DNA from: Cephalotus follicularis | Lineage: Eukaryota; Streptophyta; Magnoliopsida; Oxalidales; Cephalotaceae | Length of the DNA: 64,000 nt | Assembly (NCBI GenBank): GCA_001972305.1 | Contig: BDDD01002131.1 | Span: forward strand, 86,623-150,622 | Direction: 5' to 3' | Part shown: in pieces, positions 21,797 through 32,985 of the stretch | Position numbering within the stretch: position 1 is the stretch's first letter | Layout: each line of letters starts with the position of its first letter | Position numbers and translations under genes: made by a program | Notes under the pieces: generated by a model | Databases searched by the model: none | What the model was told of the DNA's origin: nothing | The model's input: only the letters and a program-made list of their open reading frames with translations

Positions 21797-23962
21797 TGTA
21801 GTGACCCGACAAGCCATTGGATGGGCTGTCGTATTATATCTATCCTTGTATATAAACAATCTTATTCCTTTTATATATGACATGTGCTAATTTGTAATGG
21901 CAATATCACTTGTGTTTTATCACTTAATTGAAGTAGTTTATTATTTACCTACTTACGCCTGTGATGCCCTGACATAAGGTTGGATGCCTAGCATGGAGGC
22001 TGTGAGATTGGTTACCTTATTCCTTATGTCGAATTAGTTCCAAGTCATCGGTTCACTTTGTGGGCATTAGTGAAATGGATAGACTTGCCCCTATGTTGCC
22101 TGCTCATGGAATTGGAGGATGGATTCTTTCACTACCATCTGTGTTGGACACTAGGGCAAATTCGGGGTGCGCGCTGGGAGCGTGTACACTGAACTGGACC
22201 CACGTAGGAGACACTGTTTGGATAGTCGCTATTCTTGTATCACTAGTGACTCCTACTTGTTGCGGTTGTGTATAAGTGTTAGTCACTTAGTGAGTTCTCG
22301 AACTCGTCTGATCCTTAGACCTGAGTGAATGCTCTATATTGTATGGAGACGATTATGCTTTGATCTCCACCTTACCCAGTTCTTGCGCAAGGCTGGCAAT
22401 CGGGTGGTCTTTGGGTATGATCGAATCTATACGAATATAAGCGAGTGTGCAATAAGGGATTGTCACACATGAGCGAAGGTGATCGACCCTATTATGGTCT
22501 GATTGTACTTTGGACTCATGAAATTCTTGGCCAAGGTTGAGGTAAATTGGAAATTAGATTTTCGGAGAATCTGCCAAAGGTCCTAGTAATAATCAAATAT
22601 ATTAGATATTGAGGTTTTATCTACGGTTGACACGTATCCTTACCCTAGACCTCAATTGGGGCCAAGTATGACAAGGGATTATAGTACACTTGAATCGACG
22701 ACTTAGAAAGTCTTGCGTTAGGCGGTGTGTAATGAATAATGGGAAAATTAATTAGATTAATTTTTCCATATGAATAATATTAGATATTATTCCGAGAGCA
22801 TTTAAATTGATTTAGGACCATTTAGAATGGCTAAACCGAAGGGGTATTTCAGTAATTTATGAACACCTCCAATTTTAACCAAGATTTTATAGGGTCCTTG
22901 CCCAATAATGATTAGTTATTTAATATGTTGGACATATTAAGTCTTGGTGTAATTTTATCAAATATCGGTTAAGTGGATTTTGCATCTTGTGGAAACACAT
23001 CTGTTTGATCTTGCTTAATCAATATTAGAAGGGATAATATAAGTTGGACTTATACTCAATTTGCTTCACCTACCAGTCTAAGCGTCGACGCTTTCTACGA
23101 AGGCGTCGATGCTTAACACATGAATAGCCGTCGATGTCTTTTAGAAAGACATCGACGTTTAGTGAATTTATGTATAAGCATACACGCTTTCTACGAAGGC
23201 GTCGACGCTTTGAGCGCGATGTGCAACCTGTGCACGATAATAAATCATGGGCATGTTTTCTCTCTCATCTCCAGCCGTCTTCTCCCGTCCATGCACGATA
23301 TAGACACGTGGGGATCATGGTTTCGAGCTCCCTAGAAGTGAGGACCATGATCCTATGTGTGTGGGAGAGTGGAAAAGAGGGCTAGTGAGTGCTTTTTCTG
23401 CAGAAAATTTGTTTGTTTTCAAAAGAGGTTTTTCTGGGCAAAAACTTGAGAGTTCTCTCTGCAGAGTGTGAGTTCCCTTCTCTGATATACACTAAGCAAG
23501 TGCTTATCTAGGGTGGATTGATTTTGACTTCTCTTATCAATCTCAATTTACCTTACCTAAGCTTAGAGAGAGTGTGTGTGAGCTTTGTGTGTTTGCTTCT
23601 TCCTTGCTGGGCTGGAGTAGCAATTGTACCAAGGTCGTTGGGAGCATTATTGTGGTTGTCTTCCCAACCTTGTTGCGGCAGAGAAAGGATGAGCCACCAG
23701 CTGAAGGTATAAATTCTATGTCTTCCCTTAGGCTGCCATGTTTTGTCTTCTTGTGTGTCACCATTGGTTGTCTTTTGTGACACCAATTCAACTATTGTTG
23801 ATGATGTGGTGATCCTTGTGGCTTGTGTTCTTGCCATTATGGACTGGTTTTGTTTGTTTAGGGTGTTATTTCCGCTGCCATGATTACGCTTTTAAGTTTT
23901 GTTCTACACCTTTTAGCCTTAAGTCCATTTTTGGCTCTGGAGACGTTTTACCATTTCCATCA
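21797..23962 (+). mobile_element. Element H: probable 5' LTR of a Ty1/copia-type element
   Basis: TGTAGTGACCCG at 21797 and TTTCCATCA ending at 23962 delimit a 2.2-kb LTR. A tRNA-iMet-type primer site follows one base later and a copia-type gag lies 1.7 kb downstream in the same orientation. The left border is a judgement, since no second LTR or target duplication is visible. It carries a GTCGAC array (23082-23212) although it is not a gypsy LTR. Confidence 0.6.
23082..23212. repeat. GTCGAC-core array 1 of copia-like LTR H: three 21-bp pairs
   Basis: Cores are at 23086/23107, 23132/23153 and 23182/23203. Spacing is exactly 21 bp within each pair and 46-50 bp from pair to pair. This is the same three-pair geometry as in B (36587-36708) and C (28168-28288). 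Confidence 0.87.
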
Positions 23963-23963
23963 G

Positions 23964-23975
23964 TGGTCTCAGAGC
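23964..23975 (+). other. Primer binding site of element H
   Basis: TGGTCTCAGAGC is one mismatch from the tRNA-iMet site TGGTATCAGAGC and lies just after the LTR end. Confidence 0.6.
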
Positions 23976-25669
23976 GTCCCACATCATCCTTAGTTGAATT
24001 TTTACCTTGAATGATGAACAAATATAAGTTTTAATTAAAGGATGTGTTTTATGGTTAAACTTGATTTTCAAAGTGCCTTAGTGAATTTTGTATGAAATTG
24101 GATTTCATTGTGATTATGTCCTAGGGATTTTGATTCAATGAGTTTAGAATTATGTTTAGAACTTGCATAGTGCAGTTTGGATTGCCAAATGGAATGCCAA
24201 AGTCTAAACCATTGATTTCTGCTAGTTTTGCAAACTGCAGAATTTGTCAAGGGGACTTAAGCGTCGATGTTTTGGGTACAAGCGTCGACGCTCTTGTCTC
24301 ACCGTGTTCTTGTTGCGTCGACGCCTTGGCATAGCGTCGACGTTATTTAAGTTTTTATGTTTTGGCGCCTTAGACGTAAGCGTCGACGCCTCCAAGTTTT
24401 TATGTTTTGGCGCTTTAGTCAATTTATAAAAAAAAAATTATGTTTTTATTAAAATTGAAATTTTGCATTATGGTACGTAGAAAATAATAATCATTACTTG
24501 ATTATGTGGGAGTTTGACCAATTAACAATCCTTGGATTAAATTTTGTAATTGGTTATTATTTATGGAATTTGTTATTTTGTGTTAAATTATATTGGATAT
24601 AATTTTAAGTCTTATGCACAATAGATGGCCTAAAAGGATATTAACCTAGTTTATGGTTTTTCTTGTGTGGATGGATTTATTTATTTATTATCTTTAATGG
24701 TCTGTAATAAGGTTTCTGCGTGCACCATTTATTTTTCCTTCTTATGTAATTTCTCCTTGTAATTTTAAAATGTAATATGTATTTTCAATATGTAAAGTAC
24801 CCTTTTGTAAATGAAGACCTTGCAATGAGAGATGGAGGAGAGGAGAGACCATTGAAGGCCATGTATGAATGGTTTTTGTAGTAATAGATAAATTTATTCT
24901 TTACACCTAGGAAGACCTAGTAGTGACTTTGAGCTCAAGTCACTACTTATAATGTACTTGCCAATCCATTGATATATTTTTGAAATATGTCCAAGGTGCA
25001 TAAGATACACGTCATGCATGCTAAGCCGTAATTAATTGGAATTGGCTAATGCAACCAATGGATTAATTAATGGGTTGGTAATTAAAATGTGAGATCGCAA
25101 ATTCCCTCAAATCAATAATAAGTCTGAATGTAGGAACCACTATTTTCGTTGAGAAGTATTCCTAGGTTGTTGGTTTGTCATGTCCTAGCTGAGGCTGATA
25201 ACTTTGGAATACTATGTCAACGTCAGTGTTGGCACCATAAAGGGTGGCTATGTTTTAACACTTGGACACGCCTACATGTGGGTGTTAAAACTAGTGCATT
25301 CCAATGAAAATTGTGGCTGTTTGATTTATCAAGATTCTAATGGTTTGTCATGCCCTACCTGAGGCCATATTGAATTTTAAGGCCGAATTTTATGATTGGA
25401 TCTTGGATTGGATGCAGATTGGCAAGAAAGCCTACCCATTGGATATATTATGGTTTGTCATGCCCTAGCTGAGGCCATAATATGATTGCGATGGATTCCA
25501 ATCCCCACTAGGAAGTTGGACTTCTCGAGTTCCATATGGGGGTATGGAATACGATTAGAATAGTGGGAGGAACCATAAGCACTAAAGACCAAGTGTTATG
25601 GTTGTCGTTTATTAAAACTGGAATAAATGCTGACTCAACTTTATATTTCCTAATCTAGGTTGCTATAAA
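23976..25669 (+). other. Long leader of element H
   Basis: This is 1.7 kb without a gene between primer site and gag. It contains a GTCGAC-core array (24261-24412; cores 24265/24286, 24319/24338 and 24384). It also has three direct copies of TGGTTTGTCATGCCCTAGCT-GAGGC at 25171, 25341 and 25451. A packaging or regulatory role is possible but not shown. Confidence 0.55.
24261..24412. repeat. GTCGAC-core array 2 of element H
   Basis: Clean copies of GCGTCGACGC/GCGTCGATG have cores at 24265, 24286 (21 bp), 24319, 24338 (19 bp) and 24384. They are interleaved with repeats of AAGTTTTTATGTTTTGGCGC. Confidence 0.85.
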
Positions 25670-26110
25670 ATGGCTTTACAATATGCTATGTCCCGCATTT
25701 TAGAGACAAACAAATTGATAGGCCCAAACTTCATCGATTGGCAACGTAACCTCAAATTTATCCTAACGGCCAATAAATTGGCGTATGTGATGAAATGGGG
25801 GCCTCCATCACTAGGCGATGATCCTACGCCTGATGAGTGGGATCGTCTGGCCATGTAACTGGAGGACGATGAGCACGCTCGGTGTATCGCCCTTTTGAAG
25901 ATGGCACCGGAGCTACAATGCAAGTATGAGAAGATAGAGACCTTATCCGCTATACTACTCGATCTCGAGGAGATGTATGGGGCTGGGTCTGGGACTCAGA
26001 GGCTTAATCTCTCACACAAGATCTTCAAGGCACAGATGCCAGAGGGAGCTTCGTTCCATGATCATGGACTGGAGATGATAGACATGATTGAGCAGCTTAC
26101 TCAATTAGGG
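25670..26110 (+). pseudogene. gag: Copia-type gag, N-terminal part, truncated by element C
   Basis: The ATG at 25670 opens a frame running to 26110 with a single in-frame TAA (25856; context suggests CAA to TAA). The protein shows the Ty1/copia gag pattern: NKLIGPNFIDWQRNLKFIL near the start, P-P-ADEW-like spacing, a D-EHARCIALL segment, and FKAQMPEGASFHDHGLEMIDMIEQL before the break. It is cut in the middle of the domain at 26110 by the LTR of element C, whose left target site would be TAGGG. The zinc-knuckle half is missing from the window. The element probably resumes at 62641. Confidence 0.82.
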
Positions 26111-26494
26111 TGTCACACCCCATTCCCGTTAGGACAACATTAAAGTGGTAAAGGCAATCAATATAACATTATCCAACTTATACAAAATACGATAAAATTA
26201 AAAACTTTGATTCCATTCACATTGTGCGGAAGCATTTAATAACAAGCTGCATAAACAAACCGAATCATGCATCCCATACCACATGATTCCTACATTTAAT
26301 ATAATTGAGCCATCATCGATTGCCCATAAACGAGGCGTGATCAAAACTCGATCTACATCATTAATACGTTAATACATTATTCCAAAATAAGAACATGTCT
26401 CAACACAGTGTTTCAACATTTAATTAAGTAAATAAAACTCCATCTCCCATCTGAATCGGCCGTGCACGGTCGATATCCATATCACTTCATCAAT

Positions 26495-27813
26495 CTGCAA
26501 TAATAGGGGGTTAGCCTTTGTCCTCACTCGGCTAAATCATAAGTGTAATTCAAGGTCAGTGATAATGAATGTCATGAAATGAATGCACTCATGATGCAAT
26601 ATATAATATATCGTCACACGTACATATACATATGTATATATATATATGCCAATAGGTGCAACCATGCCAAGTGGCTACAACCATCAATCATGTCTCAAAG
26701 GACAAAACCAATCAAATCGAATCGGTACGAAGAGCGCCACCATCTCCTGGCCCTGACGTCGTACTCTTGCTCTGACCCCCGACTCCCGAGTCACGAAGCA
26801 AGGCAACAAATCAAACTCATGATGCTCGCACTCTGTGTTCAGCAATCATGGTAACCAGTTTTACTCGCACTATGTGTCAGGTAACATTGTATTTGGACGT
26901 CCCTAGCCATCTCCTGGCCCCTAGGAGAACATCCCGCCACCAGCCATCGGCGACACTCCGTCACCCCAGCCAGTACGACATCAATCACAATCAACAAATC
27001 AATTCAATTCAAATCGTTTCCAACTAATTTATAAGGTACTGGAAATAATACATTTATATCAAAATGTATTGCATCTTTGAAACCGTGTTTCAATCCGTGG
27101 AAAACATACATTTTTCAAAATATATTTTTTCATATCAAATAATGATTTGCATAAAATCATGTACACATTTCTAAAATGAATAAAACACTTTAGAATCATC
27201 CATATTCCAATCATCAATTCATTTCATATCAGAATGCAATACAAGGATATGCTCAAAATACGGGTCAGTCCCTAACAAGTCGGCTGTCTCTTATTGACAG
27301 TCGGCTGTTTCCCTTCGATAGATGGCTGTCCTAATTCTGGCAGTCGGCTGCCTCCCTTGGAAGTCGGCTGTCTCTCCTTGACAGTCGGCTACCTTCATTC
27401 AACAGTCGGCTGCCCGCTTAGCAATCGACTGTTTTCTCTCGATCAGTCGGCTGCCCTCTCTTGGCAGTCGACTACTCAACCTTTTGCAGGTATTTCCTAT
27501 TCAAATGCATGAACAGTCAACTGGTTCTTACGTCCAGTCGGCTATTTCTCATTAAGCAGTCGGCTGTTCATACCGAACAGTCGGCTGTTCAAGCTCAGCA
27601 GTCGGCTGCCTCCCTGTGGCAGTCGACTGGATTTGTGGCAGTAGGCAAAAATAGCAGCAAAACACATGCAATTCTCAACCAATCCAATTCAATTATGAGC
27701 ATTCAGCAACAATAACACACATTCATGCTCATATAACAGTCTATTGCATGCATTTCACCCATTAACGTCCATTATAATGGAACTTAAATCACAATTATGA
27801 GATTTGTCCCTAC
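26495..27813 (-). other. Putative leader intron in C's 3' LTR
   Basis: Minus strand: CTAAG/GTAGGGAC ... CCCCCTATTATTGCAG/ATTGATG. The block upstream of the donor (CCTAACTTGGAATTC) is shared with A, B and G. Array 2 lies wholly inside it. Confidence 0.48.
27278..27645. repeat. 21-bp phased GTCGAC/GTCGGC array 2 of element C
   Basis: Cores are at 27281, 27302, 27323, 27345, 27365, 27386, 27407, 27426, 27448, 27469, 27518, 27539, 27561, 27582, 27603, 27624 and about 27643. Successive spacings are 19-22 bp except one of 49 bp. The unit is CAGTCGGCTG (reverse complement CAGCCGACTG), sometimes the perfect palindrome CAGTCGACTG. Spacer sequences differ, so only the motif and its phase are conserved. 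Confidence 0.93.
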
Positions 27814-28164
27814 CTTAGAATTCCAAGTTAGGAATTGCAATCCACCCCTTTAAGTCCCGGATCCGAGGCGTTCAAAGCTCCCAGGTCCGTCCAATGACTT
27901 CACCAAGTCCAGTTTGAGCTCCAAGTATAGATTCCAAGCCCAAAATTGGAGAGATACAACTTCTTTCTCTCTTTTCTGTCCTTTTTCTTTCACCACTCTC
28001 TATCTCTTTGAAATTACTGATTAGAAGAGAAGAGGAAGTGTGTTTTTATGGGAAATTTCATGCCTCTCCTCACCAACCTACAAACTCAGCCATTTTTGTC
28101 ATCTCCCCCTTTTCCTCTGCCAAATGGGGTATGTCACACGCTTTTAACTGACAAGCCCCATGGC

Positions 28165-28292
28165 AGTCGACTGCCTTGTCTCAGCAGTCGGTTATCTCTG
28201 CCGACATCACCCCCAGCCGGCTGTCTCTCACAGCTGTCGGCTGGTTCAACTCAAGGGGGGTCCAGTCGACTGTCCCTCTTGGGCAGTCAATT
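28165..28292. repeat. GTCGAC-core array 1 of element C: three pairs
   Basis: Cores at 28168/28189, 28218/28238 and 28267/28288 are 20-21 bp apart within pairs and about 50 bp from pair to pair. The array lies upstream of the TATA-like site on the minus strand. Confidence 0.9.
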
Positions 28293-28438
28293 GCCCGCCC
28301 TGTTTCAGCACTTCTACACTTTAACTTTTGCTCAAGACTTAACATTTCAAAATGGGAAAAGTCATAATTCTCATTAATTCAAAACGTAAATTACATCGGG
28401 AAATACAATATTACAGTGATGAAATCCCGAGCATTACA

Positions 28439-28454
28439 TCCACCCCTTCTTCAA
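28439..28454 (-). other. Polypurine tract of element C
   Basis: Minus strand TTGAAGAAGGGGTGGA lies directly against the 3' LTR start TGTAATGC. It primes plus-strand DNA synthesis. Confidence 0.8.
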
Positions 28455-28483
28455 GGAATTTCATCCTCGAAATTAAAACAACA

Positions 28484-29777
28484 CTAGAACAAATGGGGGT
28501 ATCATTCTCTAATGTCCTCCTCGTGTTCCCAAGTCGCCTCATCGGGTCGATGGAACTGCCACTGAACCTTTACCATTGGGATGGTTTGGTTCCTCAATAC
28601 CTGCGTCTTCCAATCCAGAATCTGCACTGGTAACTCCTCGCAAGAAAGGTCATGCCGCACAGGAACAGAGTCATAATCCAAGACATGTGATGGGTCTCAA
28701 ATATATCTCCTCAGCATAGACACATGGAAGACATTGTGCACATTTGACAGTGCAGGAGGTAAAGCAAGCTGATAAGCCACCTCCCTAACTCTCTCTAAGA
28801 TCTCGAAAGGACCAATGTAGCATGGAGATAACTTGCCCTTCTTCCCAAATCTCTACACGCCCTTCCATGGCAAAACCTTTAGAAACACATGATCACCAAC
28901 GTCGAAGGTCAGAGGCCTCCTCTTAACGTTGTCCACATAACTCTTCTTCCGGCTCTGAGCAGCAAGCAGCTTCTCCTTTATGAACTTAACTTTATCAGAA
29001 ATCTCCTCCACCAAATCTGACCCAAGCAAAGGTCGCTCACTAACCTCATCCCAACAAATGGGTGATCTACACTTTTTTCCATACAGTGCCTTGTATGGTG
29101 CCATACCAATACTGGAGTGATAGCTGTTATTGTAAGAAAACTCTATCACAGGAATGTGGTCCGCCCAAGTACCAGCAAAGTCAATAATACAATCTTGGAG
29201 CATATCCTCCAAGGTCTAGATAGTACGCTCTGACTGACCATATGTCTATGGGTGAAAGGCAGTGCTAAGGTTCAGCTTCGTCCCAAAAGCTATCTGAAAC
29301 CTCTCCCAAAAGTTGGAAGTGAAGATCGAATATCTGTCACAAACTATACTCATAGGAACATTGTGCAACCTCATGATCTCCTTGATGTATAACAGAGCTA
29401 ACTTTCTCGCTGAATCAATGACATGGGTAGGCAAAAAGTGTGCTAATTTAGTAAGTTGATCCACAATGACCCAAACCGCATTGTGACAGTCTCGAGTCAA
29501 GGGAAAACCCAAAATAAAAACCATTGTTACATGCTCCCATTTCCACTCTGGAATTGGTAAAGGCCGTAACAAACCCGCTGGCCTTTGATGCTCAGCCTTG
29601 ACAGTCTGACAAGTATAACACTTTGCGACATAATCAGCAATCTCTTTCTGCATTACGGACCACCAGTAGTTCCTTCTCATATCTTGATACATTTTTGTGC
29701 TTCAAGGATGTATGCTATACCGTGATTTATGTGCCGCATATAACAACTCACTTCTTATCCAAGCCTCATCAGGAACA
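28484..29777 (-). pseudogene. Element C integrase and chromodomain-like C-terminus, broken
   Basis: The minus strand begins just after element B's left target site and runs through the integrase zinc region (RNYWW, then CYTCQTVK), the catalytic core and the GPY-type C-terminal region to a Tekay-style ending (YPHLF, stop at 28486-28484). It would cut and join the element DNA. Frame breaks include TAG codons at the usual HPQTDGQ and IQTLEDML positions (near 29250 and 29218, CAG to TAG) and a TGA in the last ten codons. Residues such as the MDF aspartate (here MVF) are altered. It is inactive. Confidence 0.88.
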
Positions 29778-30112
29778 CATAGTGTAATGCCCGGGTTTTC
29801 GTTAAAGTGTAATGTTGCTTTCCCAATGTAATTTTGCACCTTGTGTTAATGGGAACCGTGTTTTTCCTCTTTTGTGTGTTCAAAGTTGCAATAAAAGTGT
29901 GTTGGTGTGTTTTGAAGCAGGGGGCAGCCGACTGCCACAGGGAGGCAGCCGACTGGGCTGCCCTGGTGAAGGAACCAGCTAGCTGCTGTAGGGAAGCAGC
30001 CGGTTGTGTGTGTGTCAGAAGAAATAGCCGACTGTGAAGTCGAGGCAGTCGACTGCTAGGCGCCAGACAGCACACGTGCTGTCAGGTTTGGTGTGACAAA
30101 AGTGGGTGTTGG

Positions 30113-30123
30113 CTTTATATGGG
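30113..30123 (+). promoter_or_regulatory. TATA box of element B 5' LTR
   Basis: CTTTATATGGG lies about 60 bp downstream of array 1. The 3' LTR carries the same sequence at 36771-36780. Confidence 0.6.
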
Positions 30124-30410
30124 CAGAAGACAGGGAGAGGGGCCGGGTTTCTCCATAAAAACACAAGCTTCTTCCTCAATCTTCATCCTTTTTCACAGAG
30201 AGTTCAAAGAGAGTGTGAAAGAGTGAAGAAAAGGGAGTGAAAGTGTGTGTGTGTTGTGGATCCAAGGAGCTTTGTGTTGAACCGTGGACTTGGAGGCTAC
30301 GACAGTGGTAAGAACGGACCAGTGGGAGTTGCTGGATGAGTTGGGGAGTGCAAAAGCCTTGGTTTTGGACTTAAAGAGGTGGATTGCAGCTCCTAACTTG
30401 GAGTTCTAAG

Positions 30411-31303
30411 GTAGGGGGAAAGTCATTTTTGTGATGTTAAGTTCGGTTTTAATGTTTTCCATGATATAAAATGCATGTATGTGTTGTGTATTGAGCCTGG
30501 AATGTGTTGTTGCATAAATGTCCTATGTTGGGATGGGTTTGGTGTGTGTTGTGGCTTGTTTTGGCTACTGTTTTATGCGTTTTTGGCAGAGTTTGAACTG
30601 TTATATCACCTTTCTGGAAGTGCATTGTAGTTTAATGTAAATCATTACTTTACACGAAAATGTATGTTTTGAGAAAATATATATTTTTGAACCGTGAAAA
30701 TGACTTCCAAAAACACCGTGAACCGAGTTTTGTGAAATTGAGAACCGAGAACCATGACATCGTGAAAATGAGCTTGTTTTCACGTATTTTGTTTTATAAA
30801 TTACTTGGAAAACTGTGTTGAGCATCGAGATGACTGTGATTGTGATTGAGCTTGACTGTGATTGTTGATTGTGATTGTGATTGTGACCGTACTAGTTGCA
30901 TGGCAAAGATGCCAGCGATGACTAGTGGTCGGGTCGACTCAGGGGCTAGGAGTTGGCTGGGTGACTCACTGCATCGTGACCTGCTTCGTGCTGTCCGGAG
31001 TCGGGGGCGATGACGGGATGTACGACGTTGGGGCCAGGAGTTGGCGACGCTCTTCGTACCTATCGAAATTTGTGTAGTCCTTTTTGGGACGTGATTGTGA
31101 ACCGTGAAATGTGATATCGTGTTATTATGCATCGTGATACCGTGACATTGTAATTTGGCATATGTATATCTATATTTATATATATGCATCGAGATATAGT
31201 ATGTACTGCATCATGTTGCATTCATACCTTGGTTTTGTTGATCTTATGTCACTTTTATGACTTAGGCCGAGTGAGGACAAAGGCTAACCCCCTACTTTTG
31301 CAG
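30411..31303 (+). other. Putative leader intron of element B 5' LTR
   Basis: Donor CTAAG/GTAGGG and acceptor CTTTTGCAG/ATTGATG are intact in the 5' LTR. In the 3' LTR the acceptor reads TTGCAA/ATTGATG (AG to AA, near 38370), as expected of a site not needed there or of decay. Splicing is inferred only from consensus and cross-family conservation. Confidence 0.48.
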
Positions 31304-31683
31304 ATTGATGTTGCGTTTTGGATATCGTCGGGCATGGCTGTATCAGACAGTGAAGTGATGGAGTTTTATGCTTTAAGTGTTTTGTAAAGCAGTGTGTAAA
31401 CATGTTATACTTTAGTTCATGTACTAATGTTTAACCAGGTTGTTGTATCAACTTTTGGATCACGCTCCGTTTGTGGGATTTTTAAACAATGCTTTCCTGC
31501 GGATGTTGTGGGGATCATGTGGTATGGGACGCATGGCTCCGTTTGCTTTAAGCTTATAGTTAAATGCTTCCGCAAGTTTGATGTTTAATCAAAAGTTTTA
31601 AGTTTTATCGTTCTCTGTATAAGCTGGATGTTTGTTAAATTGCCATGTTGTATGTTGTTAATGCAAGCGGGGTGTGACAGCAG

Positions 31684-31695
31684 TGGTATCAGAGC
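31684..31695 (+). other. Primer binding site of element B
   Basis: TGGTATCAGAGC is a perfect match to the plant initiator tRNA-Met site, four bases after the LTR end. Confidence 0.93.
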
Positions 31696-31788
31696 ATATA
31701 TCCATTTATATGCTTAGCTTGGATACTATCCTTGGCAATTATCTTGTTTCCTCAAGAGGACTAATGACATCTTTCTTATAGGAACAAG

Positions 31789-32985
31789 ATGGACGGTCAG
31801 AGAAGGCACGGAAGGCGCAGGACCGTGAATGAGGATGTTCCCGAGGATGTGAATCTTGGGGGAGAACCGATGAATGATGTTCCACAGGGGGCGGCACCTA
31901 ATGTGAGGGATCCGATTGACCGCATCGCTGACTACATCCAGCAGCAGATAGCTGCTAATCAACAACAGATGGCCGCTAATGCAGCGAATATGGAGGAGAT
32001 GCAGAGATTGTATGTTCAAGCTCAGCCTCAGCCGATGGCTCCAGCTCAGGGTGTGCACGATGATGGTAGCCAGTTTGGCAGAAACCTGGAGAGGTTCATG
32101 AGACAGAATCCACCCAGTTTTAGGGGAGAGTTGGATGCTACCGCCACTGAGAGGTGGCTACAGGATCTTGAGAAGATCTTCGAGGTGATGGAGTGTACTG
32201 ACAGGCAGAAACTGAGATTTGCTGTGTACCGATTATGGGTTGAGGCCACTCACTGGTGGGAGATGGTCAAAGCTAAATGGGAGGATACTAGAGTTGTAGG
32301 CACCTTGGAGGGGTTCCAGAAGGAGTTTCTGGCAGCGTATGTGCCACGCATAGAGCGTGAGCGGAGAGAGACAGAGTTCTTGGAGCTACGTCAGGGAGAG
32401 ATGACTGTGGCCGACTACCAGGCCAGGTTTGTTGACCTTGCCAGACACTCAGCTTATTTGGTGGTAGATGAGGAAAAGAAGGTTCGGAGATTCCTGAGGG
32501 GCTTGCGACCAGATCTTCGGTCTCGGATCAGAGTGATGGAGCTTGGTACCTTTGTGGAGGTTACCCAGAAAGCAAGGTTGTTGGATAGTGTGTTGAATGA
32601 AGACAGGGCTGAGAAGGCCCGAGCACAACAGAGCAGGCAGACACAGAATCAGTCTAGACCAGCATCGTCAAAGTGGCAGGGCAGTGGTTCCCCGTCGAAG
32701 TCCCCGAGGAACAGGTCTCAACAGACAGCTTCACAGGGAGCTCCTAGTCAGGGGAGTGATGCAAGGACTGGGGTTTGCTTTCACTATGGTCGTGCAGGTC
32801 ACCAGCAGAAAGACTATTGGGCAAAGAAAGGGTTATGTTTGAGGTGTGGCACAGCGGGGCATTCCGTGAGGGATTGCCCGAGAGGAACGACGATAGTACC
32901 CGCTGGGCTAGCTAGTGGTAGTGCTTCTGCAGCAGGACCATCACAGCGAAGAGATACCGGCAAAGGCACAGTGAAAGGTAGAGTT
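31789..32985 (+). CDS. gag: gag of element B (open, altered zinc knuckle)
   Basis: The ATG at 31789 follows TTTCTTATAG/GAACAAG. Residues about 100-260 form the retrotransposon gag domain ([44 protein letters not shown]). A basic, Ser/Gln-rich linker follows, then two zinc knuckles at residues 330-343 and 350-363. The first has two zinc ligands changed to Tyr (residues 333 and 343). The second ([14 protein letters not shown]) is intact. Gag would assemble the particle and package RNA. It is fused in frame to protease, as usual in this group, and the frame is open throughout. Confidence 0.93.

Larger units (their letters stand above)
26111..28438 (-). mobile_element. 3' LTR of element C
   Basis: This complete 2328-bp LTR runs TGTCACACC...GCATTACA on the plus strand. 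On the minus strand it has array 1 (28165-28290), a TATA-like CCATAAAAACAC (about 28045), the conserved block ending CTAAG/GTAGGG (27814/27813), array 2 (27645-27278), acceptor ATTATTGCAG/ATTGATG (26496-26495) and ATGCTTCCGCA (26226-26236). Confidence 0.93.
29783..31679 (+). mobile_element. 5' LTR of element B (array 2 deleted)
   Basis: This 1897-bp LTR is shorter than the 2309-bp 3' LTR because the segment equivalent to 37247-37659 is absent. The break is at GAGT (30589-30592), a sequence found at both ends of the missing piece. The rest aligns throughout: array 1 (29925-30060), TATA (30113), donor (30410/30411), acceptor (31302-31303) and ATGCTTCCGCA (31564). Confidence 0.94.
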
